Shown here one piece after another: positions 8,096 through 17,090 of a DNA stretch of 64,000 nucleotides (within the stretch, counting starts at the first letter, position 1; each line of letters begins with the position of its first letter). The translations under genes and the position numbers were made by a program. A model generated the notes under the pieces. It worked only from the letters and a program-made list of their open reading frames with translations, did not search any database and was not told the DNA's origin. The stretch is from Novosphingobium sp. PhB57 (GTDB lineage: Bacteria; Pseudomonadota; Alphaproteobacteria; Sphingomonadales; Sphingomonadaceae), in assembly GCF_004342985.1 (NCBI RefSeq), contig NZ_SMBO01000001.1, forward strand, positions 310,001 to 374,000, in the 5' to 3' direction.

Positions 8096-9349
8096 ATGCA
8101 ACCCCTCAACTTCCGTGCCCGCAGCGCCGCTCTCGCGATCTGCACCGCGATGGCCGCGACGCTCCTGGTGAGCTGCGCAGGACAAGCGCCTTTCGCCCGC
8201 GCCGGTGCTTCGGCCGCCCCGGGTGAGCCGGGGGACAAGGACCTTGCCCGCGCGGAGCAGCGTGTCACCCGCTCGCCGCGCGATGCTTCGGCGCGCGCTG
8301 CGCTGGCCCAGACCTACCTCTCTGCCGGACGCTTCGATTCGGCCGCCACCACTTTCGAGGATGCCATTGCGCTGGGCGACCAGAGCCCGCGCACCGGCCT
8401 TGGCGCCGTCCTGGCCTATGTCGGCGCAGGTCGCGGGGCTGAGGCCATGGCCGTGCTCCAGCGCTTCCAGAACAAGCTGCCGGCCAGCGACTACGGTCTT
8501 GCCGTCGCTCTTGCCGGTCGTCCCGCCACTGGCGTGGATATCCTGACCGGGGTCGTTCGCGGCGGTGGCAATACGCCCAAGGCGCGCCAGAACCTGGCCT
8601 ATGCCTATGCCCTTGACGGCCGCTGGCGCGAGGCCCGCCTGATCGCCTCGCAGGACGTTCCGGCCGACCAGCTCGACGCCCGTCTTGGTGAATGGGCGCG
8701 TGCAGCCCGCCCGGACCAGTCGCAGGCGCGGATCGCCGGCCTGATCGGTGCGCCGCTGCGCGCCGATCCGGGGCAGCCTGCGATGCTCGCGCTCAACGCT
8801 CCTGCCGCTGCGCCGCGGATGGCCATGGCCGAAGCGCCCGCAGCGGCTTCGCCCGAAGCGGAACTTCCGCCCGTTCAAACCGGCGAAACTTTCTGGGGTG
8901 CAAACCAGCCCGAAGAGATCCAGCCGGTTTCTCCGGCGCCAGCGCCCATGCCGGCTGCCCGAGTCGCCGCGCCGGTGCGTGTGGCCACTGCGCGTCCGGT
9001 TCGTCCGGTGGCGGCGGCCAAGCCGCAGGTCGCTCCGGCCAAGGCCTTGATTTCGGCTACGCATCTCGTCCAGCTCGGCTCGTTCCGAACAATGGACGGC
9101 GCCAAGCGGGCCTGGGGAATTTTTCAGTCGCGCAACCCGGCCCTTCGGGGGCATGATTTGCGGATTACCGAGGCGAAAGTGAACGGCCAAACTTACTACC
9201 GCGTCGCGGCGGGCGGTTTCGACCAGCGTGCGGCCCAGTCCGTCTGCGCCAGCGTTCGGCAGGGCGGCAATCCTTGCCTTGCCTATGCGCAGCAACGGCC
9301 GCTACCCGGCGGCGTCGGTGCGAATCAGATGCGCCGCGCCGAGCTTTAG
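8096..9349 (+). CDS. TPR lipoprotein with C-terminal SPOR domain
   Basis: A 417-residue exported lipoprotein. Signal peptide with lipobox LLVSC (Cys27) is followed by a TPR-like region (SPRDASARAALAQTYLSAGR, then FDSAATTFEDAIALGD), a Pro/Ala-rich linker from about residue 230, and a SPOR domain (HLVQLGSFRTMDGAKRAWG...YYRVAAGGFDQRAAQSVCA). Fifteen bases after the RHH gene, so the third gene of the ParA unit. A SPOR lipoprotein would link membrane and septal peptidoglycan. The unit ends at a strong terminator. Confidence 0.88.
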   Translation: MQPLNFRARSAALAICTAMAATLLVSCAGQAPFARAGASAAPGEPGDKDLARAEQRVTRSPRDASARAALAQTYLSAGRFDSAATTFEDAIALGDQSPRTGLGAVLAYVGAGRGAEAMAVLQRFQNKLPASDYGLAVALAGRPATGVDILTGVVRGGGNTPKARQNLAYAYALDGRWREARLIASQDVPADQLDARLGEWARAARPDQSQARIAGLIGAPLRADPGQPAMLALNAPAAAPRMAMAEAPAAASPEAELPPVQTGETFWGANQPEEIQPVSPAPAPMPAARVAAPVRVATARPVRPVAAAKPQVAPAKALISATHLVQLGSFRTMDGAKRAWGIFQSRNPALRGHDLRITEAKVNGQTYYRVAAGGFDQRAAQSVCASVRQGGNPCLAYAQQRPLPGGVGANQMRRAEL

Positions 9350-9400
9350 AGTTTCCGCGGGGGCTCTGCCCCTCGCACTTGAGTTCCATGTGAACCTAAA

Positions 9401-9434
9401 CGGCTCCTGTCTTCGGACAGGGGCCGTCTTTTTT
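9401..9434 (+). terminator. intrinsic terminator of the ParA-RHH-SPOR unit
   Basis: CGGCTCCTGTC and GACAGGGGCCG form an 11-bp stem (one G-U) closed by a TTCG tetraloop and followed by TCTTTTTT. The rest of the 9350-9603 gap, up to the convergent dihydroorotase-like gene, shows no gene or repeat. Confidence 0.9.
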
Positions 9435-9603
9435 GGTTTCAGGGAAGTTAAAAAAGTGAAAGCGGCGGCCGGTCAGGCGCTCTTCCCGATGCCACCAGAA
9501 CGCCTGCCGGGGCCACAAAGGGGCGGCAGACGGAATATTCCGCGAGAAATGGAGGGTCGGCGGAGGGGGCAGGGGTCATCTGCCCCTGCCATCACGCGAC
9601 TGC

Positions 9604-10845
9604 TTACTTGGCCTTTACAGCGACCCCGCCCTTGAACAGCGCCAGCACGCGGCCTTGGACGGGCTGCTTGTCGAACGGCGTGTTGCCGGCGGCAGCGGCC
9701 ATCTTGTCCGAATCGACGATCCACGGCCGGTCGGCGTCGATCACGGCAATGTCCGCCTCGGCGCCCACTTCGAGCTTGCCCGCATTGACGCCGAGCAGTT
9801 TCGCAGGGTTGGTCGCGATCAGTTCGAAGGCGCGGGAGAGTGATATCACGCCGTCGCGCACGAGGTTCATCGTCAGCGGCAGCAAGGTCTCGGCGCCGGC
9901 CATGCCCGGCGCGGAATCCGCGAAAGGCAGGCGCTTGTCCTCAGGGCCGCGCGGATCGTGACCCGAGGCGACGACGTCGATCGTGCCGTCCCCGATCGCC
10001 GCGATCACGGCCTTACGGTCGTCTTCCGAGCGCAGCGGAGGCGAAAGATGCGCGAAAGTGCGGAAGCCCGCCAGCGCGATGTCGGAGAGCATGAAGTAGG
10101 CAGGCGTGACACCGGCCGTGACCTTGAGCCCTCGGTCCTTGGCGCGGCGCACGAGGTCCAGCCCTCTTGCGGTCGTCACCTTACGGAAGTGGATGGCCGC
10201 GCCGGCCAGTTCGGCCAGGGCGATATCGCGGGAGATGGCGAGAGCTTCGGCTTCGGCAGGCGCGGACGGCAGGCCGAGACGGGTGGCCATTTCGCCGGAA
10301 GTGGCGACGGCCTTGCCGGTGATTCCCGCATCTTCCGGATGGGCCAGCACCACCATGCCGAGCATCCCGGTATATTGGAGCAGGCGCAGCATGGTGCCCG
10401 AATCGGCGATCCACTGGCGCCCGGTGGTCACGGCCTTGGCGCCCGCGTCGCGCATGAGCGCGATCTCGGCGAGTGCCTTGCCTTCGAGGTTCTGGGTTGC
10501 CGCGGCGAGCGGATGGACCCAGAGGTCCGGCTTGCCCGATTGCGCCGCGAAGCGGACGCGCGCCGGCACGTCGAGCGGCGGGTTCTGGTCGGGCATGAGC
10601 GCCGCGCGGGTGATGCCGCCGAAGTGGAAGGCGGGCTTGTCGATGGCGAAGACGCCGATGTCGACGAGGCCGGGGGCGATCAGCCGGCCGCGGGCGTCGT
10701 GAACTTCGTCGCCCGGCTGGGGCGTGACGTCAGCGCCGACGGCGGTGATGAAGCCGCCTTCGCTGCGCAGCGCGCCCGGGGCGATGGTGCCATCGGGCAG
10801 TACCAGCTGGCCGCCGGTCACGGTGAGGGGGGTATTGTTGCTCAT
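9604..10845 (-). CDS. dihydroorotase-like protein lacking catalytic metal ligands (PyrC'/PyrX type)
   Basis: A 413-residue amidohydrolase-fold protein starting at ATG 10845, in an ATGA overlap with the pyrB stop. The overall sequence follows type I dihydroorotases ([37 protein letters not shown]), but the metal site is gone: the usual HxH after GLVD reads GVF (residues 64-66), the HxSTA motif reads HFRKVTTA, and the DHAPH-type motif reads [11 protein letters not shown]. Known pyrB-linked non-catalytic dihydroorotases act as structural partners of aspartate transcarbamoylase; the same role is inferred here, with the active enzyme encoded elsewhere. It is often annotated simply as pyrC. Confidence 0.88.
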   Translation of the reverse strand: MSNNTPLTVTGGQLVLPDGTIAPGALRSEGGFITAVGADVTPQPGDEVHDARGRLIAPGLVDIGVFAIDKPAFHFGGITRAALMPDQNPPLDVPARVRFAAQSGKPDLWVHPLAAATQNLEGKALAEIALMRDAGAKAVTTGRQWIADSGTMLRLLQYTGMLGMVVLAHPEDAGITGKAVATSGEMATRLGLPSAPAEAEALAISRDIALAELAGAAIHFRKVTTARGLDLVRRAKDRGLKVTAGVTPAYFMLSDIALAGFRTFAHLSPPLRSEDDRKAVIAAIGDGTIDVVASGHDPRGPEDKRLPFADSAPGMAGAETLLPLTMNLVRDGVISLSRAFELIATNPAKLLGVNAGKLEVGAEADIAVIDADRPWIVDSDKMAAAAGNTPFDKQPVQGRVLALFKGGVAVKAK

Positions 10846-11837
10846 GCCCGGGCCTCCCCAGCCCATCCGGGCATTCCGCGCCCTCGTCGGGTCAGGACAT
10901 CGAGGCAGGCCATGCGCATGGCCACGCCCATTTCGACCTGGGTGGTGATCTGCGAGCGGCCGACGAGATCGGCGACATTGCTGTCGATCTCGATGCCGCG
11001 GTTCATCGGGCCGGGGTGCATGACGAGGGCATTGCCTTCCGCCTTGGCAAGACGGTCCAGCGAGAGGCCGTAGAGATGGCGATATTCGCGCGGCGAGGGG
11101 ATGAACTGGCCTTCCATGCGTTCGAGCTGGAGGCGCAGCATCATCACCACGTCGGCGCCCTTCAGCGCGGCATCGAAATCGTGGAAGACCTTGACGCTCA
11201 TGCGCTCGATATCGGCGGGCAGCAGGGCCGGCGGTGCGCAGACGCGGACTTCGGCACCCAGCGAATTGAGCGCCAGGATGTTGGAGCGGGCGACGCGGCT
11301 GTGCAGGATGTCGCCGCAGATCGTCACGCGCAGGCCGTTGAAGGCACGCTTGGCCTGGCGGATGGTGAGCGCGTCAAGCAGGGCCTGGGTCGGGTGCTCG
11401 TGCTGGCCGTCACCGGCATTGAGCACCGGGCAGTCGACGAGGTTCGAGATCAGGTGCACGGCGCCCGAGCTGGCGTGGCGAATGACGATGGCGTCCGCGC
11501 GCATGGCGTTCAGCGTCATCGCCGTGTCGATCAGGGTTTCGCCCTTCTTCACGCTCGAATTCGCCACCGCCATGTTGACGACGTCGGCGCCGAGGCGCTT
11601 GCCCGCGATCTCGAAGCTCAGCAGCGTGCGCGTCGAATTCTCGAAGAAGGCGTTGATGATCGTCAGGCCGGAGAGCAGGTCGCGCCGCTTCTGCGTGCCG
11701 CGGTTGAGGTCGACCCATTGCTGGGCCTCGTCGAGCAGGAACATGATCTCGTGCGGGGCCAGGCCGCCGATGCCCACGAGGCTGCGGTGCGGGAAGGCTG
11801 CGGAGCCTTCCGGATATGTGAATTCTGGAGCTGTCAT
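10842..11837 (-). CDS. pyrB: aspartate carbamoyltransferase catalytic subunit
   Basis: A 331-residue enzyme condensing carbamoyl phosphate and aspartate in pyrimidine synthesis. The carbamoyl-phosphate loop NSTRT, the HPTQALLD motif and [10 protein letters not shown] are all present. The start is set at ATG 11837 ([11 protein letters not shown]); an in-frame GTG at 11915 would add 26 residues with little family likeness. Translationally coupled to the dead dihydroorotase, a layout typical of ATCase-pseudo-DHOase complexes. No pyrI regulatory subunit is nearby. Divergent from sppA. Confidence 0.95.
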   Translation of the reverse strand: MTAPEFTYPEGSAAFPHRSLVGIGGLAPHEIMFLLDEAQQWVDLNRGTQKRRDLLSGLTIINAFFENSTRTLLSFEIAGKRLGADVVNMAVANSSVKKGETLIDTAMTLNAMRADAIVIRHASSGAVHLISNLVDCPVLNAGDGQHEHPTQALLDALTIRQAKRAFNGLRVTICGDILHSRVARSNILALNSLGAEVRVCAPPALLPADIERMSVKVFHDFDAALKGADVVMMLRLQLERMEGQFIPSPREYRHLYGLSLDRLAKAEGNALVMHPGPMNRGIEIDSNVADLVGRSQITTQVEMGVAMRMACLDVLTRRGRGMPGWAGEARA

Positions 11838-12017
11838 CGAAGACAAGGCCTTAGGCTCGGCTCGGAGTCGGCTCAAGGTGTTTTTAGCGCCAAGGCGGAT
11901 CTTATGGGCACGCACCCTATTCGCATGGGCGGGAGACCGGATTGGCCGATGGCGCCCTCGCTATGGCCGCGCCCGGATAAGGGCGTTATGGCAGGGGATC
12001 GAAAGGCTGGTGAATTC

Positions 12018-13901
12018 ATGACGTTCGCGCGCAAGATCTGGAAGCTGCTGGTGGGCGTGAAAGATGCCCTGGCCTTGATTTTCCTGCTGTTGTTCTTCGC
12101 GCTGCTCTATGCCGCGCTTTCATCGCGCCCTTCGCCGGGCAAGATCGTGGACGGGGCCTTGCTGCTCGAACTCGATGGCAACATCGTCGAGGAGAAGAGC
12201 AACGTCGATCCGCTCAGCCTGCTGATGAGCACGGAATCCACTTCGAGCGAGTTCCAGGCCCGCGATCTCGAACGCGCCCTGCGCCTGGCCGCCAGGGATT
12301 CGCGGATCAAGGCCGTGGTGCTGGACATGTCGCGCTTCCTGGGCGGCGGCATGGTGCATATCGAGGAAATCGGTAAGGCGCTCGACGAAGTGCGCAAGGC
12401 GGGCAAGCCGGTGCTGACGTTCGCGAACGCCTACGCCGATGACGGCGTGCAGCTGGCTTCCCACGCCAGCGAGGTCTGGGTCGATCCGATGGGCGGCGCC
12501 TTCGTGGCGGGCCCGGGCGGCAACCAGGTCTATTTCAAGGGATTGCTCGACCGCTTCAAGGTCAATGCCCACGTCTATCGCGCCGGCACCTACAAGAGCT
12601 TCGTCGAACCCTATCTCCGCAACGACATGTCGCCGGCCGCGCGCGAAGCCTATCAGGACATCTACGGCGCGCTGTGGAGCGGCTACAAGGCCGACATCCA
12701 GCGGGCGCGACCCAAGGCCCGGCTCGACCAGATGACCGGCGATCCGATGGCCTGGTCGCAGGCGTCGGGAGGCGACTTCGCGCAGGGCGCCAAGGCCGCC
12801 GGCCTGGTGGATCGCATCGGCGACATCACCGAATTCCGCAATCGCGTGGCCGAGGTCGCCGGGAAGGACGAGAACGGAGACCTGCCCTTCAAGGCGAATC
12901 GTCTGGCCGCATGGCTTGCCGCCAATCCCGAGAAGGGTGAGGGCGCGAAGATCGGCGTCATCACCGTGGCCGGGGAGATCGTCGACGGCGATGCCGGTCC
13001 CGGACAGGCGGGGGGCGATCGGATTGCCGACCTGCTGGACGACAATATCGACGAAGGCTTCAAGGCCCTGGTCGTCCGCGTCGATTCGCCGGGCGGCTCG
13101 GCCATGGCCGCCGAACGCATCCGCCGCGCCATAGACCGCTACAAGGCGCGCAAGATCCCCATCGTCGTATCGATGGGCAACATGGCGGCAAGCGGCGGCT
13201 ACTGGGTATCCACCCCCGGCCAGCAGGTCTTCGCGCAGCCCGAGACGATCACCGGTTCGATCGGCGTCTTTGCGGTTGTCCCCAGTTTTGAGAAGACACT
13301 GGCCGACTACGGCGTCACCAGCGACGGGGTGAAGACCACGGCGCTTTCCGGCCAGCCCGACATTCTCGGCGGCTTCACGCCTGAAGTGGAAGGCATGCTC
13401 CAGGCCTCTGTCGAGAATACCTACCGCAAGTTCGTGGGCATTTCCGCCGCGGCGCGAAAGATGACGCCCGAGAAGCTCGATTCGATCGCTCAGGGCCGGG
13501 TATGGCCAGGGCAGGAAGCGCTGCGCATCGGTCTGGTGGACAAGATCGGCAATCTCGACGCGGCACTGGCAGAAGCGGCCCGTCTCGGCGGCGTCGGGAA
13601 CGGCAAGTATCAGGCGGTCTACCTGAAGGACGAGACGGATTCGTTCTCGAAATTCCTGGGCGGGCTGACATCGGATTCCGAAGGACAATCCGCCGCCGCC
13701 CTCGATTTCGCCAGCTTTACGGCGCTGCGCCGCCAGCAGCAGTTCGCTCGCGTGACGGAACAGGTCAGCGCGATGTTCACGGCGCGCGGAACCCAGGCCT
13801 ATTGCATGGAATGCCCGATCGTTCCGGGCCGGACAAGGCCGAACGACTTGCGTGAACTCTCGGCTCTGGAAAGCCTGGGGCACTGGCTGGGCAAGGACTG
13901 A
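12018..13901 (+). CDS. sppA: signal peptide peptidase SppA, 67K type (protease IV)
   Basis: A 627-residue inner-membrane serine protease that degrades leftover signal peptides. An N-terminal membrane anchor (about residues 15-38) precedes two tandem SppA domains. The general-base Lys193 (GTYKSF) lies in the first half and the nucleophile Ser392 (MAASGGYW) in the second, with almost the same separation as in E. coli SppA. ATG at 12018 gives the classical basic-then-hydrophobic start. The C-terminus has a cysteine pair (YCMEC). Confidence 0.95.
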   Translation: MTFARKIWKLLVGVKDALALIFLLLFFALLYAALSSRPSPGKIVDGALLLELDGNIVEEKSNVDPLSLLMSTESTSSEFQARDLERALRLAARDSRIKAVVLDMSRFLGGGMVHIEEIGKALDEVRKAGKPVLTFANAYADDGVQLASHASEVWVDPMGGAFVAGPGGNQVYFKGLLDRFKVNAHVYRAGTYKSFVEPYLRNDMSPAAREAYQDIYGALWSGYKADIQRARPKARLDQMTGDPMAWSQASGGDFAQGAKAAGLVDRIGDITEFRNRVAEVAGKDENGDLPFKANRLAAWLAANPEKGEGAKIGVITVAGEIVDGDAGPGQAGGDRIADLLDDNIDEGFKALVVRVDSPGGSAMAAERIRRAIDRYKARKIPIVVSMGNMAASGGYWVSTPGQQVFAQPETITGSIGVFAVVPSFEKTLADYGVTSDGVKTTALSGQPDILGGFTPEVEGMLQASVENTYRKFVGISAAARKMTPEKLDSIAQGRVWPGQEALRIGLVDKIGNLDAALAEAARLGGVGNGKYQAVYLKDETDSFSKFLGGLTSDSEGQSAAALDFASFTALRRQQQFARVTEQVSAMFTARGTQAYCMECPIVPGRTRPNDLRELSALESLGHWLGKD

Positions 13902-13906
13902 GCAGC

Positions 13907-13951
13907 AAAAAAAAGGCGCCGTGTTCCTTCCCGGGGATGGAACACGGCGCC
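13907..13951 (-). terminator. intrinsic terminator (minus strand), between sppA and the Pro-rich gene
   Basis: GGCGCCGTGTTCC (13915-13927) pairs perfectly with GGAACACGGCGCC (13939-13951). Eight A residues at 13907-13914 give a U-run only for minus-strand transcripts, so it ends the small Pro-rich gene; it may also serve as a hairpin behind sppA. Confidence 0.85.
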
Positions 13952-13969
13952 TGAATTTCCTGAATTAAA

Positions 13970-14131
13970 TCAATCAGGTGGTGGAAGTTCGACCGGGCCT
14001 CTCTCAGGGCGGTCGAAATCGGGTCCGGTCTCGGGAATTTCCGTGGGGGCCGTGGGTTCGTTCGGGTCGCTCGGGGGTACCGGAGTCTCGGGGGGAGTGT
14101 CGCCGGGATTGTCGGCAGGCTGGGTTGCCAT
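13970..14131 (-). CDS. small proline-rich hypothetical protein
   Basis: A 53-residue polypeptide from an ATG at 14131 preceded by AGAGAGG, ending just before a perfect minus-strand terminator. Composition is extreme: Pro, Glu, Asp and Thr dominate (NPGDTPPETPVPPSDPNEP), with no hydrophobic core, so it is probably unfolded. The good ribosome-binding site plus dedicated terminator argue that it is a real gene. Function unknown. The 227 bases between it and the tRNA show no further feature. Confidence 0.6.
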   Translation of the reverse strand: MATQPADNPGDTPPETPVPPSDPNEPTAPTEIPETGPDFDRPERGPVELPPPD

Positions 14132-14358
14132 GTTCGCCTCTCTCTTGCTGATGCTGTTGCAACCCGTGGCGGAGAGGCTTGGTTGCATGGCCGGTGCAGG
14201 CCGACGAACGCATCGGTTCTTCGCATGCGATGCCGTCGCGGCGGGCCGGAACGCCGCAGCGGATCCGTGACCGACTTGCTCCGGTGCGACTCGCGGCGCT
14301 TGCCCTTTTCCGCGTGTCCTTATAAGGGCACGTCCCTTGAGTTTCAGGCTTGATCTTT

Positions 14359-14442
14359 GCGGGCGTGGCGGAATGGTAGACGCGCTGGTTTTAGGTACCA
14401 GTATCGAAAGATGTGGGGGTTCGAGTCCCTTCGCCCGCACCA
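14359..14442 (+). tRNA. tRNA-Leu (anticodon UAG)
   Basis: Acceptor arms GCGGGCG and CGCCCGC pair fully and the CCA end is encoded. The anticodon arm CTGGT-TTTAGGT-ACCAG places TAG at the anticodon; a long variable arm (TATCGAAAGATGT) is the class II mark of tRNA-Leu; the T arm contains GGTTCGAGTCC. It reads CUN leucine codons, chiefly CUA. Directly upstream of tig. Confidence 0.97.
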
Positions 14443-14519
14443 TTACGCCGCCCTGGGGGAGATGAGTCGCGAGAATTGGCCCCGTAAGGCCCGTTGAATT
14501 GCACAGGAAGGCATTTGAA

Positions 14520-16097
14520 ATGCAGATCGTCGAAACCACCAACGAAGGCCTGAAGCGCGCCTACACGGTGACCATTCCCGCCAAGACCATCACGGCCCGC
14601 GTCGAAGGCGAAATCAAGAAGATCGCGCCGCAGGTGAAGATGCCCGGCTTCCGCGCCGGCAAGGTTCCCGCCAATCTCGTCAAGAAGATGCACGGCGAAG
14701 CGATCCACCAGGACGCGCTGAACGCGACCATCCGCGAAGCCATGGACAAGCTGGTCGCCGACCACGCCCTGCGCCCCGCGATGAACCCCGACGTCGCTCT
14801 CGGCGAAGGTTACGAGCAGGGCAAGGACGCCGAGCTGACCGTCAGCCTGGAAGTGCTGCCGACGATCGCTGCGCCCTCGCTGGACGGCCTCAAGCTTGAG
14901 AAGCTGGTCGTGCCCGTCGCCGAAGACGCCGTGACCGAAGCGGTCGAGCGCATTGCCTCGCAGCAGCAGCGTTTCGAGACCAAGGACGGTGCGGCCGAAG
15001 ACGGCGACCAGGTGATCATCGACTTCACCGGCAAGCTCGACGGCGTCGAGTTCGAAGGCGGCAAGGCCGAGAAGGCTCCGCTGGTGATCGGTGCCGGTCG
15101 CTTCATTCCCGGTTTCGAAGAGCAGCTCGGCGGCATCAAGGCCGGTGAAGAGCGCACCATCACCGTGACCTTCCCCGAGGACTACCAGGCCGCGAACCTC
15201 GCCGGCAAGGAAACCACCTTCGACATCGTCGCGCACGAAGTGAAGGCGCCTGCCGAATCGAAGATCGACGACGATTTCGCCAAGGAACTGGGCCTCGAGA
15301 GCCTCGAACAGCTCCAGGGCCTGCTCAAGGGCCAGCTCGAGCAGGAAACTGCCGGCCTGACCCGCACCGCGATGAAGCGCCAGCTGCTCGACCAGCTTGC
15401 CGCCGGTCATGACTTCGACGTGCCGCCGACCATGGTGGAAGCCGAATTCTCGCAGATCTGGCAGCAGCTCACGCACGAAGCCAGCCACGAGGAAGACCCC
15501 GCGGCCGCTCTCGCCGAGATCGAAGCCGAGAAGGACGACTACCGCAAGATCGCCGAGCGCCGCGTGCGCCTGGGCCTGCTCCTGTCGGAAATCGGCCAGG
15601 CCAACAGCGTCGAAGTGACCGCCCAGGAAATGCAGATGCTGGTCTCGCAGGCCGCTCAGCAGTACCGTCCGGAAGATCGCCAGCGCTTCTTCGAATATGT
15701 CCAGCAGGACCCGATGATGGCCGCCCAGCTGCGCGCCCCGCTGTACGAAGACAAGGTCGTCGACTTCCTGATCGAGAAGGCTGACGTCACCGAGCGTGAA
15801 GTGACCCGCGACGAACTGCAGGCTGCTATCGAAGCCGACACCGACGGCGACAAGCCGGCGGAAGCCAAGAAGGCTCCGGCCAAGAAGGCCCCGGCCAAGA
15901 AGGCTGCTGCCAAGAAGGAAGACGCTGCGGAAGACGCCGCTGCCGAAGCCGACGAAGCCGCTGCCGAGGAAAAGCCGAAGAAGGCTCCCGCCAAGAAGGC
16001 TGCCGCCAAGAAGACCGAGGAAGCCGCTGAAGGCGAGGCGGAAGCCAAGCCTGCCAAGAAGGCTCCCGCCAAGAAGGCAGCTGCCAAGAAGGACTGA
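14520..16097 (+). CDS. tig: trigger factor with Lys/Ala-rich C-terminal tail
   Basis: Ribosome-bound chaperone and peptidyl-prolyl isomerase, 525 residues from ATG 14520 (AGGAAGG upstream). The ribosome-docking loop motif GFRAGKVP, the PPIase domain (DGDQVIIDFTGKLDGVEFEG) and the C-terminal chaperone arms are all present up to about residue 440. The remaining ~85 residues are a low-complexity tail of repeated APAKKA/AAAKK blocks separated by acidic stretches, like histone H1-type tails and absent from typical ~430-450-residue trigger factors. Followed by a terminator and then clpP-clpX. Confidence 0.96.
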   Translation: MQIVETTNEGLKRAYTVTIPAKTITARVEGEIKKIAPQVKMPGFRAGKVPANLVKKMHGEAIHQDALNATIREAMDKLVADHALRPAMNPDVALGEGYEQGKDAELTVSLEVLPTIAAPSLDGLKLEKLVVPVAEDAVTEAVERIASQQQRFETKDGAAEDGDQVIIDFTGKLDGVEFEGGKAEKAPLVIGAGRFIPGFEEQLGGIKAGEERTITVTFPEDYQAANLAGKETTFDIVAHEVKAPAESKIDDDFAKELGLESLEQLQGLLKGQLEQETAGLTRTAMKRQLLDQLAAGHDFDVPPTMVEAEFSQIWQQLTHEASHEEDPAAALAEIEAEKDDYRKIAERRVRLGLLLSEIGQANSVEVTAQEMQMLVSQAAQQYRPEDRQRFFEYVQQDPMMAAQLRAPLYEDKVVDFLIEKADVTEREVTRDELQAAIEADTDGDKPAEAKKAPAKKAPAKKAAAKKEDAAEDAAAEADEAAAEEKPKKAPAKKAAAKKTEEAAEGEAEAKPAKKAPAKKAAAKKD

Positions 16098-16123
16098 TCC
16101 TTCTTTCAGGCTGATGCGCGAAG

Positions 16124-16159
16124 CGGCCCGGTGCAGAGATTGCGCCGGGCCGTTTTCTT
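16124..16159 (+). terminator. intrinsic terminator after tig
   Basis: CGGCCCGG (16124-16131) pairs with CCGGGCCG (16145-16152) and is followed by TTTTCTT. It separates tig from clpP. Confidence 0.85.
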
Positions 16160-16270
16160 ATCGAGGATGGAGAATGTTATCCCACATCCCATCCGCGTTA
16201 GATCGTTAAAGCCCTTGAACATCGGCGAAGGGCACGCGACATAGGCGGTCCAAACCAGAAGAGGACTCCC

Positions 16271-16939
16271 ATGCTCGACCTGTTTGGCGCCGCGGGCGCC
16301 CAAGGAAAGTTCACTACCGATCCCGTGACCGGCGCGCTGGTGCCGATGGTCGTCGAGCAGACCAGCCGCGGTGAGCGCAGCTTCGACATCTACTCGCGCC
16401 TCCTGCGCGAGCGCATCGTATTCATCACCGGCCAGGTCGAAGACCACATGGCCTCGCTGATCGTTGCGCAGCTTCTGTTCCTCGAGTCGGAAAATCCCTC
16501 GAAGGACATCTCGATGTACATCAACTCGCCGGGCGGCGTGGTGACGGCCGGCATGGCCATCCACGACACCATGCAGTACATCAAACCGCGCGTCTCCACG
16601 GTCTGCATCGGCCAGGCCGCCTCGATGGGCAGCTTCCTGCTCGCCGCCGGTGAGCCGGGCATGCGCATCGCGCTGCCGAACGCCCGCATCATGGTGCACC
16701 AGCCTTCGGGCGGCGCGCAGGGCATGGCGTCCGACATCGAGATCCAGGCGCGCGAGATCCTGCGGATGCGCAAGCGCCTCAACGATCTCTACGTGAAGTA
16801 CACCGGCAAGTCGCTCGACGAGATCGAGAAGGCGATGGACCGCGACACCTTCCTCGAGGCCGAGGAAGCGCTGGCGTTCGGCCTCGTCGACAAGGTCTTC
16901 GAAACGCGGCCCGACGGCGACAAGCCGACCGAAGCCTGA
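16271..16939 (+). CDS. clpP: ATP-dependent Clp protease proteolytic subunit
   Basis: A 222-residue serine peptidase that assembles into the 14-mer degradation chamber served by ClpX and ClpA. Catalytic triad Ser118 (GQAASMG), His143 (MVHQPSGG) and Asp192 (MDRDTF), with the canonical spacings of 25 and 49. A short N-terminal propeptide-like segment is present. clpX follows after 151 bases with a hairpin between. In many alphaproteobacteria ClpXP controls cell-cycle proteins. Confidence 0.98.
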   Translation: MLDLFGAAGAQGKFTTDPVTGALVPMVVEQTSRGERSFDIYSRLLRERIVFITGQVEDHMASLIVAQLLFLESENPSKDISMYINSPGGVVTAGMAIHDTMQYIKPRVSTVCIGQAASMGSFLLAAGEPGMRIALPNARIMVHQPSGGAQGMASDIEIQAREILRMRKRLNDLYVKYTGKSLDEIEKAMDRDTFLEAEEALAFGLVDKVFETRPDGDKPTEA

Positions 16940-16949
16940 GCATGACCGC

Positions 16950-16980
16950 AAGGTCGGGGCTCCAACGGAGTCCCGGCCTT
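16950..16980 (+). terminator. hairpin between clpP and clpX
   Basis: AAGGTCGGGGCTCC pairs with GGAGTCCCGGCCTT (two G-U pairs) around a 3-base loop. There is no T-run, so it may attenuate or stabilise the clpP transcript rather than terminate fully. Confidence 0.5.
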
Positions 16981-17090
16981 CAGTCCTTTGCAACGGTTGC
17001 GGGGATACCCATATCGGTCTCAGGATTGCAAAACCGGCCCCGTCCAAGGTAGACTCGACGAGTCGCCTCGAATGGGCCTAAAGACGGAAA

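Noticed and set aside
7439..9295. Long minus-strand open frame over the RHH and SPOR genes
   Set aside because: It mirrors the codon periodicity of the plus-strand genes, its product is Arg/Gly/His-rich without a domain, and the plus-strand genes have clear signal, RHH and SPOR features.
11016..12017. N-terminal extension of sppA running back across pyrB
   Set aside because: The added residues are antisense to pyrB; the SppA membrane anchor starts at 12018.
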